NCBI RefSeq assembly: GCF_002920635.1
Contig: NZ_PQSR01000005.1
Span: forward strand, 1-64,000
Length of the DNA: 64,000 bases
Direction of reading: 5' to 3'
Source of the DNA: Streptomyces sp. Ru72
GTDB lineage: Bacteria; Actinomycetota; Actinomycetes; Streptomycetales; Streptomycetaceae
Shown in pieces: positions 48,368 through 58,144 of this stretch. The notes beneath the pieces were generated by a model that saw only the letters and a program-made list of their open reading frames with translations, did no database searches and was not told the DNA's origin. Positions within the stretch are counted from its first letter, which is position 1. Each line of letters begins with the position of its first letter. The position numbers and the translations under genes were made by a program.

Positions 48368-49264
48368 ATGCAGCTGGGATGGCTACAGACCTTCATCACC
48401 GTCTGCCACACAGGCTCGTTCACCAAGGCCGCCCGGCAACTCGGCCTCACACAGCCGGCGGTCACTCAGCAGATCCGCAGTCTCGAGAGCGAACTGGGCA
48501 AGCCGCTGTTCCACCGCACGCCGCAAGGCGCGACACCCACGGCGGAGGGAAAGGCGCTGGCCTACGAGATCGAGGCGTCCATGGCCGAGATCAACGCAGC
48601 CGTTTCCCGCCACTTCGCGGACACCACGGAGAACCGTCCCATCCGCATGGGCGGGCCGGCGGAGTTGGTGACCGCCAGGGTCATGGCGTCCATCAGCCAG
48701 CTCATCGCCGCCGGCCTCGACGTCCGCATCAGCCTCGGCGAGGCGTCGAACCTCCTGGAGGACCTTCGCAGCGGGCATCTGGACATCGTGGTGTCCACGA
48801 TCCAGCCCCAGGGCCGCGGGGTGGACTTCACTCCTCTGACGGACGAGGAGTTCGCCCTGCTCGCCTCGCCCCGCATCGCCGCGGGCATCCCGGCGGACGC
48901 CCTGGACTGCGAGAAGCTGAAGGTCCTGACGAAACTCCCGATGATCGCGTACGCGGAGACGCTGCCGATCATCCGCCGTTACTGGCGCACGGTCTTCGAC
49001 GCCCCGCCACCGAGCCCGCCGGCGGTGGTCGTCCCCGACCTGCGTGCCGTGATCGCGGCCGTCACCTCGTCGGCGGGCATCTCGGTCCTGCCGACATATC
49101 TGTGCACTGCGGAACTGGCCTCGGGGGCGCTGGTCCCCCTGATGGAGCCGGAGATCCCTCCCATCAACACCCTCTACCTGGCCACGCGCTCCGGCACCCT
49201 CTCCGAACCCCGGCTCGCGCGACTCCACGAGCACCTGGTTCGCGACGCCCGGGGGTGGACGTGA
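48368..49264 (+). CDS. LysR-family regulator
   Basis: 298 residues. The winged helix-turn-helix GSFTKAARQLGLTQPAVTQQ (about residues 17-36) is followed by the linker helix (LESELGKPLFHRT) and the two-lobed effector domain (RPIRMGGPAELVTARVMASI). It is the last gene of the plus-strand set and most likely controls the divergent units of this locus in response to a small metabolite. An 18-bp inverted repeat precedes it. Confidence 0.9.
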   Translation: MQLGWLQTFITVCHTGSFTKAARQLGLTQPAVTQQIRSLESELGKPLFHRTPQGATPTAEGKALAYEIEASMAEINAAVSRHFADTTENRPIRMGGPAELVTARVMASISQLIAAGLDVRISLGEASNLLEDLRSGHLDIVVSTIQPQGRGVDFTPLTDEEFALLASPRIAAGIPADALDCEKLKVLTKLPMIAYAETLPIIRRYWRTVFDAPPPSPPAVVVPDLRAVIAAVTSSAGISVLPTYLCTAELASGALVPLMEPEIPPINTLYLATRSGTLSEPRLARLHEHLVRDARGWT

Positions 49265-49318
49265 GGGGGCGCTGGGAGAGCGGGACCAGGTGAAGGCAGG
49301 GGCCGATCCCGACGGTGG

Positions 49319-50512
49319 TCAGCGCGCGAACGCCTTGTGGAGACGTTCCGTCGCGTCCGCCAGCACCTCGACGCGTTTGCAGAACGCGAACCGGACGTAG
49401 GGCGCCCCCGCCTCCTTGTGGTCGTAGAAGACCGCGTTCGGGATGGCGACCACACCCGCCCGTTCGGGGAGGGCGCGGCAGAAGGCGAAGCCGTCGCTCT
49501 CGCCGAGGGGGCGGATGTCGGTGGTGACGAAGTATGTGCCCGCCGGCCGGAAGACCGTGAAGCCGGCGTCGGCGAGACCGGCGCCGAGCAGGTCCCGCTT
49601 GGCGCGCAGATCGTCGCGGAAGGCCGTGAAGTAGGCGTCCGGCAGGCGCAGGGCCTCGGCGGCGGCGTACTGGAACGGCCCGGACGCCACGTAGGTCAGG
49701 AACTGCTTGGCCGACCGCACCGCCGTCACCAGCCCCGGCGCCGCCGTCACCCAGCCGACCTTCCACCCTGTGAACGAGAACGTCTTCCCGGCCGACCCGA
49801 TGGTCACCGTCCGCTCGCGCATCCCGGGGAAGGTCGCCAGCGGTACGTGCTCCGCCTCGTCGAACACCAGGTGCTCGTACACCTCGTCGGTGACCACCAG
49901 CAGATCGCGCTCGACGGCCAGCTCGGCGATCGCCCGCAGCTCCTCGCGGGTGAGCACGGTCCCGGTCGGGTTGTGCGGGGTGTTGATCAGCAGCAGCCGG
50001 GTCCGGTCCGTGACGGCGTCGCGCAGCTCGTCCAGGTCCAGCCGGAAGCCGCCCTCGGACGGGCGCAGCGTGACCGGTACGCGCCGGCCGCCCGCCATCG
50101 CGATGCAGGCGGCGTACGAGTCGTAGTACGGCTCCAGGGCGACCACCTCGTCGCCTGGTTCCAGCAGCGCCAGCAGTGCCGCGGCGATCGCCTCGGTCGC
50201 GCCTGCGGTGACCAGGACCTCCGTGTCCGGGTCGTACGCGAGCCCGTAGCGCCGCTCCTGGTGGGCGGCGATCGCGGCGCGCAGCTCGGGGACGCCGGGC
50301 CCCGGCGGGTACTGGTTGCCGCGCCCGTCGCGCAGCGCCCGTACGGCCGCCTCCCGCACCTCCTCGGGGCCGTCGGTGTCGGGGAAGCCCTGGCCGAGGT
50401 TGATGGACCCGGTGGTCACGGCGAGGGCCGACATCTCGGCGAAGATCGTCGTCCCGAACTCGGTGAGGCGGCGGTTGAGGAAGGGGCGCGCGCTGGAGGT
50501 CATGGCCGTCAT
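49319..50512 (-). CDS. class I/II pyridoxal-phosphate aminotransferase
   Basis: 397 residues; ATG 50503 with AGGA eight bases upstream is an alternative start. LINTPHNPTGTVLT, VVTDEVYEHLVFDE and the PLP lysine in GSAGKTFSFTGWKVGW mark fold type I. Pattern resembles kynurenine/glutamine transaminase and DapC-like enzymes. A link to the kyn genes 11 kb away is possible but not shown. It converges with the LysR gene. Confidence 0.85.
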   Translation of the reverse strand: MTAMTSSARPFLNRRLTEFGTTIFAEMSALAVTTGSINLGQGFPDTDGPEEVREAAVRALRDGRGNQYPPGPGVPELRAAIAAHQERRYGLAYDPDTEVLVTAGATEAIAAALLALLEPGDEVVALEPYYDSYAACIAMAGGRRVPVTLRPSEGGFRLDLDELRDAVTDRTRLLLINTPHNPTGTVLTREELRAIAELAVERDLLVVTDEVYEHLVFDEAEHVPLATFPGMRERTVTIGSAGKTFSFTGWKVGWVTAAPGLVTAVRSAKQFLTYVASGPFQYAAAEALRLPDAYFTAFRDDLRAKRDLLGAGLADAGFTVFRPAGTYFVTTDIRPLGESDGFAFCRALPERAGVVAIPNAVFYDHKEAGAPYVRFAFCKRVEVLADATERLHKAFAR

Positions 50513-50748
50513 CCTGCGCCCAAGCCGTGGAGTTCCTCAACTCGCCTTCATGGATGAGCACCGGGGTCTTCCGCGCCGCCGAGGGACGCGCAGGCGGCCC
50601 ATGGGACTGCTGCGGATGAGTGACGAGAAGTACGGCTCCAGGAGGATGTCCACGATGTGACCAATTGATTCCTCTTACCTTCTTCTGAGATTCCGAAGTG
50701 CCGCGCAGCAGGCCGTCGCCTGCGTCCGCCACCCATGGAGGTCATCGA

Positions 50749-51543
50749 ATGAACTTTCGTCCCTGGGTCGCAGCGCCGCTGGCGGGCGTGGTCATCGCCC
50801 TCGTGGCTCCGCCGGCCGGCGTAGCTGCGCAGACGTCTGCACGGCACGCGTCCGGCCCCCTGTGGCTCCGTCAAGGTGACCATGACCACGGTCGCCGCAA
50901 TCCCTGGCGCCACTGCTACAGCCGGCGCCGTGTGGTGCTCATCGACAAGGGACTGAGGGCGATTCTGAGGAATGGCCGACGCGGGCCCGAGGCTCTCGTC
51001 CTGCAAGGAAGCTCGGCGTCCTCGTCCTGGTCGCCGACGGCACCGTGGGACACGTTCTCCGTCTCGACGTATTTGGACGTGAACTATCCCACCCAGACCA
51101 CCGCCCAGTACGAGTTCGCGATCAAGGGCTTCTTCAGGGTGCACCCGGTCTTCGTGGTGAAGGCCTTCGACCGTCATGAGCGGGCCTTTCCCTTTCCGGC
51201 CGCACACTGCGTCAACGGCGAGGACGCCGGTGACCGCGGTGACCACGGTGGCCACGGTGACCACGGTCGTCCGCATGGTGGTACAGGTGCCGAGGGAAGC
51301 GGCTCGTCCGGCTCCCCGGTCCCCCAGAAGGGGGACCACCGTCGAAACGGCGGGGGTGAGCAGGGGACTCGCGTCCCCACGGGCGCCGTTCCCCCGGTTC
51401 CCGTTTCACGTGACACTGCGGCTGCCGCCTGTGGCGTCGGCCCTCTGAGCGCGAAGCACATCTTGATCGCGGCCGTCGGTCTGCTGATGGTTCTGGGAAT
51501 GCTGGCTACGGCCTGGCTTCGCCGACGTCGTTCCGCCGCGTGA
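50749..51543 (+). CDS. secreted membrane-anchored protein with His/Asp/Gly-rich stalk
   Basis: 264 residues from ATG 50749 (GGAGG upstream). A signal peptide (MNFRPWVAAPLAGVVIALVA) leads to a domain of about 120 residues (FSVSTYLDVNYPTQTTAQYE), then a low-complexity stalk with GDRGDHGGHGDHG at about residues 160-175, and a C-terminal membrane helix (ILIAAVGLLMVLGMLATAWL) with RRRRS behind it. This is a cell-surface architecture; the stalk could bind metal. Family unknown. Confidence 0.65.
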   Translation: MNFRPWVAAPLAGVVIALVAPPAGVAAQTSARHASGPLWLRQGDHDHGRRNPWRHCYSRRRVVLIDKGLRAILRNGRRGPEALVLQGSSASSSWSPTAPWDTFSVSTYLDVNYPTQTTAQYEFAIKGFFRVHPVFVVKAFDRHERAFPFPAAHCVNGEDAGDRGDHGGHGDHGRPHGGTGAEGSGSSGSPVPQKGDHRRNGGGEQGTRVPTGAVPPVPVSRDTAAAACGVGPLSAKHILIAAVGLLMVLGMLATAWLRRRRSAA

Positions 51544-51611
51544 CACTCGCCCGGAAGAGCCTCGGCGGCGCCTGGCGGTTCGAACGCCACCTGCGGGTGC
51601 GCGCCGCCGCT

Positions 51612-52097
51612 CTACTGGTCGTCGAACGTCTCGGCGTCCTGGTCGGCGGGACCGCTGCTCCCGGCGGAGGCCGAGGTGCCTGAGGGGCTGGGCGTGCCGG
51701 AGGGGCTGCGCGTGCCGGAGGGGCTCGGGCTGCCCGAGGAACCGGGTGTGTCCGAGGGGCTCGGGCGGGGGTCGTGGGGGCAGATCCGATATGGACTCTT
51801 GATGCCGAAGCTCAGGCCCCACTCCCGGTCACAGCCGCCCCAGTATGTCCCCACCCAGCCGCAGTAGGGGCCTCCATAGCTGTAACAGGGCGGTGCCGAT
51901 GCCTGCGGGCCCGTGTTCGGGAAGGGCGGCTGGGGTGAGTCGCCTTCGCTCCACGAGATGCCGGAGGCGGCGACCACGCGGACCTGCGTGGCGTCGGAAC
52001 TCCGGGGCATCCAGCCCGTGGCGGGGAGGAGCAGGCCGATGGCTGAGGCGGAAGCCGCCACCGTTGCAGCAGCGAGACCGCAGCGGATCAGGCGCAT
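51612..52097 (-). CDS. secreted Pro/Ser/Thr-rich protein
   Basis: 161 residues. A signal peptide (RCGLAAATVAASASAIGLL) precedes a short cysteine-containing core (PPCYSYGGPYCGWVGTYWGG, DREWGLSFG) and a tail of PSPSGT-type repeats encoded by imperfect tandem DNA repeats (51680-51760). There is no anchor. Possibly a surface or cell-wall associated protein; function unknown. Confidence 0.6.
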   Translation of the reverse strand: MRLIRCGLAAATVAASASAIGLLLPATGWMPRSSDATQVRVVAASGISWSEGDSPQPPFPNTGPQASAPPCYSYGGPYCGWVGTYWGGCDREWGLSFGIKSPYRICPHDPRPSPSDTPGSSGSPSPSGTRSPSGTPSPSGTSASAGSSGPADQDAETFDDQ

Positions 52098-52409
52098 GAC
52101 TGTTCCTCCCGGCTTGATGGTCTGTGGCAGGTCTGGGACGACCTCTGTGCACGGGCGCCGCCGCTGTGAGCACTGGAGTCGAACGTATGGTTTTCAGATC
52201 GCGCTCGCGGTCAGCGAACCGCCAGTCAGGTGGCCTCGCTCCGGTTTTTCACTCGAAGAGTCTCGCCTTCGCGCGCATCCCTGAGGGACCCTCAGAACTT
52301 GCTCAACTCTGCTTTGGCCGGTCACCGCCGCGGGCATCCCCCGACCACTCAGGAAGACAGAGGCGCCCACGGGGGGCCGCTTCGGGGGATTCGAAAGGGG
52401 GACGGCGCC

Positions 52410-52778
52410 ATGGTCACCGGCATTTTTCTGGCGATCGTCTGCGTCGTTGTGGTGGCGCTGCTCGTGTCGGCACAGCGTCGTTCGAAGAAGGGGGCGGTGC
52501 GGTCGGGGGGCCGCTCCGGGGCGCGGGCGCGGACGGGCCGGGGGCACGACGGCAGCTACGGCGGCAGCGGGGACACCGGGGCCGGCAGCTGGTGGGTGGC
52601 CGGCGCCGACGGCGGTTCGTCGAGCGGGCACCACTCGGGCGGGCACCACTCGGGCGGGCACCACTCGTGCGGCGGGGGCCACTCCAGCGGGGGCCACTCC
52701 AGCGGGGGCCACTCCTGCGGCGGGCACTCGTCGTGCGGGTCCTCATGCGGCGGGGGCGGATGCGGCGGAGGCAACTGA
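52410..52778 (+). CDS. small His/Gly/Cys-rich membrane protein
   Basis: 122 residues from ATG 52410. One N-terminal membrane helix (IFLAIVCVVVVALLVSA), a basic linker, then a tail with GHHSG three times, GHSS(G) repeats and a final CGGHSSCGSSCGG segment with several cysteines. Such sequence can bind Zn, Ni or Cu. The repeats are encoded by nearly exact 15-bp units, so copy number may vary. Function unknown. Confidence 0.65.
   Translation: MVTGIFLAIVCVVVVALLVSAQRRSKKGAVRSGGRSGARARTGRGHDGSYGGSGDTGAGSWWVAGADGGSSSGHHSGGHHSGGHHSCGGGHSSGGHSSGGHSCGGHSSCGSSCGGGGCGGGN
52624..52718 (+). repeat. 15-bp tandem repeats in the His/Gly-rich gene
   Basis: Three units of CGGGCACCACTCGGG type (52624-52668) and three of GGGGGCCACTCCAGC type (52674-52718), all in frame, five residues per unit. 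Confidence 0.8.
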
Positions 52779-53283
52779 CACGGGGCAGTCGAGCTCCGGA
52801 CGCATCCGGGCCGCGGCACGGGGTGGCCGCCGGGATCGGTCCCGACGGCCACCCCGTCCGTCCGTGCGCTCATGCGTCAGCGCCTGGCCGGTGGCTCCCT
52901 CTCCAGGGGGAGCGCAGGGGCGCACGCTGACGGCGCTGTGTGTGAGACGTGCGCTCATTGGCGCGTCGTGGAGGGGCGCACGGCTCACCACACAACACTC
53001 CAGGCGCACGCGGTAGTTGAACAGTTGAGCTGATGGGCCCTCGTGGGATGGAAACCCTACGAACTTGGGTAAAAATGCTTTGCCGGAACGACAGTTCATG
53101 ATTCCCTCTCAACACACCAACGCAGCCCGCGGACGCCCTTCGGACACCTGTCCGGCAGGAGTCCCTCCCCACCGGGCCGACCGGAAGCATTACCCGACTG
53201 GCTGAGCCGGCCTTGTCCCCGGCGCCACGACCGGGGTGCTCCGGATCCCCACTTCTCACTTTGCGTGCTAGCGGAGCCGATCC
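52779..53283. other. non-coding spacer of 0.5 kb
   Basis: No supported gene. The AT-richer part around 53055-53110 may contain the promoter of the DUF2617 gene; no clear -10/-35 pair is visible. Confidence 0.4.
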
Positions 53284-53841
53284 ATGCTCACGACCCTGAA
53301 CACCTCCTACACCGACACGCGCGCGGCCGATCTGGCCTGGACCCTGGGCCGCGAGCCGCTGCCCGCGCTCGCCACCCTCGACCTCGAACTCGCCGGCGCG
53401 CAGTTGCAGCTGCGACTCCTCGGCGCGTCCCACCAGGTGCTCCTGGAGGAGGAACGGGGCATCTGCTCGGAGACGGTGGCGTGCATCGCGGGCTCCAGCA
53501 CCCCGCTGCCCCTGGGTGTCGCCAAGCGGGTCGGCGACTGGGAGTACGAGTTCGCGGCCCGCGTCGAGGTGCTGTCTCCCGGCTCCTTCGCCGGTCGCGC
53601 CCAGGAACTGCTGGCCCTGGTCTCCGACCACCCCAACGGCCTGGCCGGCGTCTTCCCCGGCAGCCCGCACGCGTTCACCGCGATGCTGGCCCAGCGCCAC
53701 GAGGGCCAGGTCCACTGGCGCACCTGGCACGCCTACCCGCAGGACGGCCAGTTGGTGGCCACCCGGACCCGGGTCGGGGTGAGGCAGCGTACGAAACGAC
53801 GGGACGACGCCGGTCAGGCGTCGGTCCTGTCGGGCAGGTGA
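53284..53841 (+). CDS. DUF2617 family protein
   Basis: 185 residues from ATG 53284. The stretch ADLAWTLGREPLPALATLDLE and VHWRTWHAYPQDGQLVATRT are those of the actinobacterial DUF2617 family, soluble proteins of unknown role. It precedes the spermidine-synthase-like gene by 196 bases on the same strand; the pair is commonly neighbours in Streptomyces. Confidence 0.8.
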   Translation: MLTTLNTSYTDTRAADLAWTLGREPLPALATLDLELAGAQLQLRLLGASHQVLLEEERGICSETVACIAGSSTPLPLGVAKRVGDWEYEFAARVEVLSPGSFAGRAQELLALVSDHPNGLAGVFPGSPHAFTAMLAQRHEGQVHWRTWHAYPQDGQLVATRTRVGVRQRTKRRDDAGQASVLSGR

Positions 53842-54037
53842 GGACGATCGGCGCCCGTTCAGCCATGGCCGCGCACCGTCATCGCGTCCGGTATGTGCGG
53901 ACGAGCCGGTTCCGGCCGAAGCGACGCTCCGGGGGCGGCAGCCCCCACGTGGCCGCACCACCCTCCGGTGTCGAACGACCCGGCACCACACGTGTGGGTG
54001 ACAAGGCTGAGCGCAAGCGTGACGTAGCGTTCCGGAC

Positions 54038-55669
54038 GTGATCGAACCGCACGCGCCCGCACCACCCGGCGCTGCCGCCTCCTGGGGCGACGGCCGGAGC
54101 CAGGCGCGGCTGCCCGTGGGCCCGGGCACCGGGCGGTTCCTGGTCCTCGCCGGAGTGTTCGTCTGCGCGGCCTGTGGACTCGTGTACGAACTCGAACTCG
54201 TCGCGCTGGCTTCGTACTTGATCGGCGACTCGGTCACCCAGGCCTCGGTCGTGCTGTCGGTGATGGTGTTCGCGATGGGCGTCGGCTCGCTCGCCGCCAA
54301 GCGGCTCCGCTGCCGCGCCGCGGCCGGGTTCGGCGCGGTGGAGGCGGCGCTCGCACTCGTCGGCGGCCTGAGCGCGATGGCCCTGTACGCGGCCTTCGCC
54401 TGGACCGGCGACTGGGGCGGCGCCTGGTCCGGCGGACCGCGCTGCCTGCTGGTCGCGTTCTCCCTGGCGATCGGGCTGCTCACCGGCGCAGAGGTGCCGC
54501 TGCTGATGGAGCTGATCCAGCGCATCCGCCGACAGGACGCGGGCGGCGCGGTCGCCGACCTGTTCGCGGCCGACTACGTGGGCGCGCTCATCGGCGGCCT
54601 CGCCTTTCCCTTCCTGCTGCTGCCGCAGCTCGGCCAGCTGACGGGTGCCCTGGTCACCGGCGCGGTCAACGCGGCCGCGGGCGGCGCCCTGGTGCTCGGT
54701 CTGTTCCGGCGCGACCTGTCCCGGCGCGGGCGCCGGCTGCTGCTGGTCGCCAACCTCCTCGTCCTCGGCGTGCTCGCCGCGGCGGCCGTTCTCGTCGACG
54801 ACTTCGAACGGGCCGCGCGCCAGGCGGTGTACGGCGATCACGTACGGGTCGCGCTGCGCACCGGCGGCCAGGAGGTGGTGCTGACCGGCGGCACCCACGG
54901 CCGTCCCCTCGACCTGTTCCTCGACGGCAGGCTCCGGGTCGACGGCCGAGACGAACTCCTCTACCACCAGGCGCTGGTGCACCCCGCGATGAGCGGCGGC
55001 CCGCACACGCGCGTGCTCGTCCTCGGCGGCGGCGACGGGCTCGCGGCACGCGAGGTGCTGCGGCATCCGGGGGTGCGGCGGGTCGACGTGATCGACCCGG
55101 ACGCGGCGCTGTTCGGGCTCGCCCGCCGGGACGCGGCCCTGTCCGCGCTGAACGGCCACGCCTTCGCGGACCCGCGCGTCCACATCCATGCGGACGACAC
55201 GTTCCGCTGGCTGAGGCGGACCCGGGGGGCGTACGACGTGGTGATCGCCGACCTGCCCGGCCCCGGCGGCACGGCGAGCACGAAGCTGTACTCGCAGGAG
55301 TTCTACGGCCTGACCCGGCGCGTGCTCGCGCCGGGCGGGCGGCTGGTGGTGCACGCGGGGCCGGTGACCACCCGGCCGCGTGCGTTCTGGACGGTGGAGG
55401 CGACGGTGCGGGCGGTGGGGCTCGGGACCACCCCGTACCGTGTCGACGGCCGCGCCACGGGCCGTCCGGCCGGGGCCGCCGGGGCGCCGCGCGACTGGGG
55501 GTTCGTGCTCGCCGCCCGCACCCCGCCCACGCTGACCCTGGACCCGCGCACACCGTGCCTGCGCACGCTGACCCGGGCGGCCCTGCGGGCGGACGCGCGG
55601 GCGGCGGCGCGCACCCGGGTACCGGGGCTGCTCCCGTCGACGCTGGTGCGTCCGGGATACCAGGAATGA
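54038..55669 (+). CDS. membrane spermidine-synthase-like protein
   Basis: 543 residues, GTG start. About seven membrane segments (residues 25-250) are fused to a Rossmann-type aminopropyltransferase domain: [15 protein letters not shown] (cofactor motif), [14 protein letters not shown] and ADLPGPGG. Family members make spermidine or thermospermine from decarboxylated S-adenosylmethionine, but membrane-fused versions have uncertain activity. [25 protein letters not shown] is the substrate-side motif. A second motif, DDTFRWLRR, follows. Confidence 0.8.
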   Translation: MIEPHAPAPPGAAASWGDGRSQARLPVGPGTGRFLVLAGVFVCAACGLVYELELVALASYLIGDSVTQASVVLSVMVFAMGVGSLAAKRLRCRAAAGFGAVEAALALVGGLSAMALYAAFAWTGDWGGAWSGGPRCLLVAFSLAIGLLTGAEVPLLMELIQRIRRQDAGGAVADLFAADYVGALIGGLAFPFLLLPQLGQLTGALVTGAVNAAAGGALVLGLFRRDLSRRGRRLLLVANLLVLGVLAAAAVLVDDFERAARQAVYGDHVRVALRTGGQEVVLTGGTHGRPLDLFLDGRLRVDGRDELLYHQALVHPAMSGGPHTRVLVLGGGDGLAAREVLRHPGVRRVDVIDPDAALFGLARRDAALSALNGHAFADPRVHIHADDTFRWLRRTRGAYDVVIADLPGPGGTASTKLYSQEFYGLTRRVLAPGGRLVVHAGPVTTRPRAFWTVEATVRAVGLGTTPYRVDGRATGRPAGAAGAPRDWGFVLAARTPPTLTLDPRTPCLRTLTRAALRADARAAARTRVPGLLPSTLVRPGYQE

Positions 55670-55747
55670 GCCTCCCGGCCCCCACGGACGTGCGAATCCC
55701 GTCCCGCACGGGTGAGGTTCGGGCGCTGCTGGGTAGTCTCGTCAGAC

Positions 55748-56575
55748 ATGGAGCATGAGGTGTTCGTCCCGGTTCCCGCCGAGCGGCTGAGCGAGGCGCT
55801 GGCCGACCCGGCCCGGGTGGCCCGCGCGATCCCCGGGCTCCAGCAGGACGCGGGCACGGAGCCCGTCGCCGGCCGCCTGAGGGTGCGCGCCGGCGGCCAC
55901 ACGATCACCTACCGCGGCGCCCTGCGGATCGAGGGGCGGGACGACGGCTCGTTCACGGTGGAGGGCGAGGGCACCGAGGCCCGCGGCACGGGCACGGCGA
56001 AACTGTCCCTGTCCCTGCGTCTGACCCCGGCCGAGGACGGCACCACGGTCACGTTCACGGGAACGGCCACGGCCGACGGCCGGATCACGGACCTTCCGGC
56101 CGAGACGGTGGCGTCGGCGGCGACGCGCCTGCTGGGACGGTTCGCGGAGAAGCTGGGGGAGGTGGCGCAGGAAAGCCCTCGGGAGGTGGCCGAAGGGCCG
56201 TCACAGGAGCCGAGTCCCGAGGAGCAACCCGCCTCCGCCGGCGACACCGAGGTCCCCGCGTCGTCCCTCGAGCCCCTCGCCGGGGAGGACGAACCCGGTC
56301 TCCCACCCGATGCCTTCGCCGGGGAGGGGGAACCCGGTCTCGCGCCCGACACCTTCGACGAGGAACCGCCCGCCGAGGCGGCGCACGCCCGTCGCACGAT
56401 GATCGGGCGCAGCGCCGAGGAGGTCGACCACGCGCCCCCGCGCGGCCGGTACGCGCCCGTCCCGGCCCCGGAAGCCGCGGCGGCCACCGCCACCCTCCGC
56501 TGGGCGGCCCCGGCGGCGGCCCTGCTCGTGGCATCGGCGATCGTGGCGGGCCGGCTGCTGCGTCGCCGGCGCTGA
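55748..56575 (+). CDS. SRPBCC/CoxG-like membrane-tethered protein
   Basis: 275 residues from ATG 55748. The CoxG domain (residues 1-145; VPVPAERLSEALADPARVAR, IPGLQQ) is followed by an acidic Pro/Glu-rich linker with two copies of an EDEPGLPPDAF-type unit, then one C-terminal membrane helix and RRRR. CoxG proteins anchor or assist carbon-monoxide-dehydrogenase-type enzymes; no cox genes are in the window, so the partner is unknown. Confidence 0.7.
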   Translation: MEHEVFVPVPAERLSEALADPARVARAIPGLQQDAGTEPVAGRLRVRAGGHTITYRGALRIEGRDDGSFTVEGEGTEARGTGTAKLSLSLRLTPAEDGTTVTFTGTATADGRITDLPAETVASAATRLLGRFAEKLGEVAQESPREVAEGPSQEPSPEEQPASAGDTEVPASSLEPLAGEDEPGLPPDAFAGEGEPGLAPDTFDEEPPAEAAHARRTMIGRSAEEVDHAPPRGRYAPVPAPEAAAATATLRWAAPAAALLVASAIVAGRLLRRRR

Positions 56576-56632
56576 CGTACGCGCACCGGCGTCCCCACCC
56601 GCCCCGTTGATCCGCCCAGTAGGGTCGGGCAC

Positions 56633-57421
56633 GTGAGCAACGACGAGATCACGTTGGCCGCGGGAGACGCGGAAGTCGTGCTGGCGCCGGGGAACGGCGG
56701 GCGCGTGAGGAGCCTGCGTATCGGCGGGACCGAACTGCTGCGGCAGGGCGAACGGTTCGGCTGCTTCCCGATGGCCCCCTGGTGCGGTCGTATCCGGGAC
56801 GGCAGGTTCCGCAACGGCGGCACCCTCCAGCAGATGCCCCTCAACGCCCCGCCGCACGCCATCCACGGCACGGTCCGCGACGGCGTCTGGCGCGTCGCCC
56901 GCGCCGAGCCCACCGAGGCCGTCCTCACCTACGACCTGGTCGCCCCCTGGCCCTACGCCGGGCGCGTCACCCAGCTGGCCGCGCTCACCGAGGACGCCCT
57001 CACGCTGACCATGTCCGTGGAGACGTACGACGACTCCTTCCCGGCCCAGATCGGCTGGCATCCCTGGTTCCACCGCAGCCTGGGAGGCGAGGACGTCCGC
57101 ATCGACTTCGCCCCCGCCTGGCAGGAGGAGCGCGGCGACGACCACCTGCCCACCGGCAACCGCGTCGACCCCAAGCCCGGTCCCTGGGACGACTGCTTCG
57201 GCATGCCCGGCGGCGTCGACGTCACCCTCACCTGGCCCGGTCAGCTGGAGCTGAAGGTCACCAGCCGTGAGGAGTGGGTCGTGGTCTACGACGAGCAGAG
57301 CGAGGCGGTGTGCGTGGAACCGCAGACCGGCCCCCCGGACGGCCTCAACACCCTTCCGCGTCTGGTCACACCCATCGAGCCGCTGGAGGCCACCACCACG
57401 TGGACCTGGCGACGGCTCTGA
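56633..57421 (+). CDS. aldose 1-epimerase family protein
   Basis: 262 residues, GTG start. IGWHPWFHRSLGGEDVRID has the catalytic His region, with NAPPHAIHGTVRDGVW earlier and VCVEPQTGPPDGLN (catalytic Glu) near the end. It converts alpha and beta anomers of sugars. It lies 34 bases before pyrE on the same strand and may share a transcript, though no metabolic link is known. Confidence 0.85.
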   Translation: MSNDEITLAAGDAEVVLAPGNGGRVRSLRIGGTELLRQGERFGCFPMAPWCGRIRDGRFRNGGTLQQMPLNAPPHAIHGTVRDGVWRVARAEPTEAVLTYDLVAPWPYAGRVTQLAALTEDALTLTMSVETYDDSFPAQIGWHPWFHRSLGGEDVRIDFAPAWQEERGDDHLPTGNRVDPKPGPWDDCFGMPGGVDVTLTWPGQLELKVTSREEWVVVYDEQSEAVCVEPQTGPPDGLNTLPRLVTPIEPLEATTTWTWRRL

Positions 57422-57455
57422 GGGCCCTGAACAGCGGGGCTCTAAGCTGGCTGCC

Positions 57456-58004
57456 ATGAGCGACGTTCGCGGCGAGCTGCTGCAGCAGATCAAGGACAAG
57501 GCCGTGGTGCACGGCAAGGTGACCCTGTCGTCGGGCAAGGAAGCCGACTACTACATCGACCTCCGCCGCATCACCCTCGACGGCGTGGCCGCCCCGCTGG
57601 TGGGTCAGGTCATGCTCGACCTGACCGCCGACCTGGACTACGAGGCGGTCGGCGGCCTGACCCTGGGTGCCGACCCGGTGGCGACCGCGATGCTGCACGC
57701 CTCCGCCGCCCGGGGCACGACGCTCGACGCCTTCGTCGTCCGCAAGGCGGGCAAGGCGCACGGCCTGCAGCGCCGTATCGAGGGCGCGGAGGTCGCGGGC
57801 CGCCGTGTGCTGGCCGTCGAGGACACCTCCACCACCGGCGGCTCGGTGCTGACCGCCGTGGAGGCGCTGCGGGAGGCCGGCGCCGAGGTCGTCGCGGTCG
57901 CGACGATCGTGGACCGGGCGACGGGCGCGGCCGAGGCGATCGCGGAGAAGGCCCAGGTGCCCTACCTGTTCGCCTACTCCAAGGACGACCTGGGTCTGGA
58001 CTGA
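57456..58004 (+). CDS. pyrE: orotate phosphoribosyltransferase
   Basis: 182 residues from ATG 57456. It joins orotate and PRPP to OMP in pyrimidine synthesis. SSGKEADYYIDLRRITLDG is the orotate/dimer region; RVLAVEDTSTTGGSVLTAVE is the PRPP motif. Full length. It is followed by fba after 140 bases. Confidence 0.95.
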   Translation: MSDVRGELLQQIKDKAVVHGKVTLSSGKEADYYIDLRRITLDGVAAPLVGQVMLDLTADLDYEAVGGLTLGADPVATAMLHASAARGTTLDAFVVRKAGKAHGLQRRIEGAEVAGRRVLAVEDTSTTGGSVLTAVEALREAGAEVVAVATIVDRATGAAEAIAEKAQVPYLFAYSKDDLGLD

Positions 58005-58144
58005 GACACGGGGCCATCCACAGGCTGGACGGGGTGTCCGAAGCATCCGGTCACGTCTGGAAAGATGGGGCCGACGATGACGTCACTCCCTAGGTCAGGG
58101 CCGTAAGCACGCAGAACGCAACCCGCACAACAAGGAGCGGACAG

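Noticed and set aside
52870..54525. Minus-strand open frame of 551 residues
   Set aside because: It crosses the DUF2617 gene and an intergenic spacer and shows no domain or signal.
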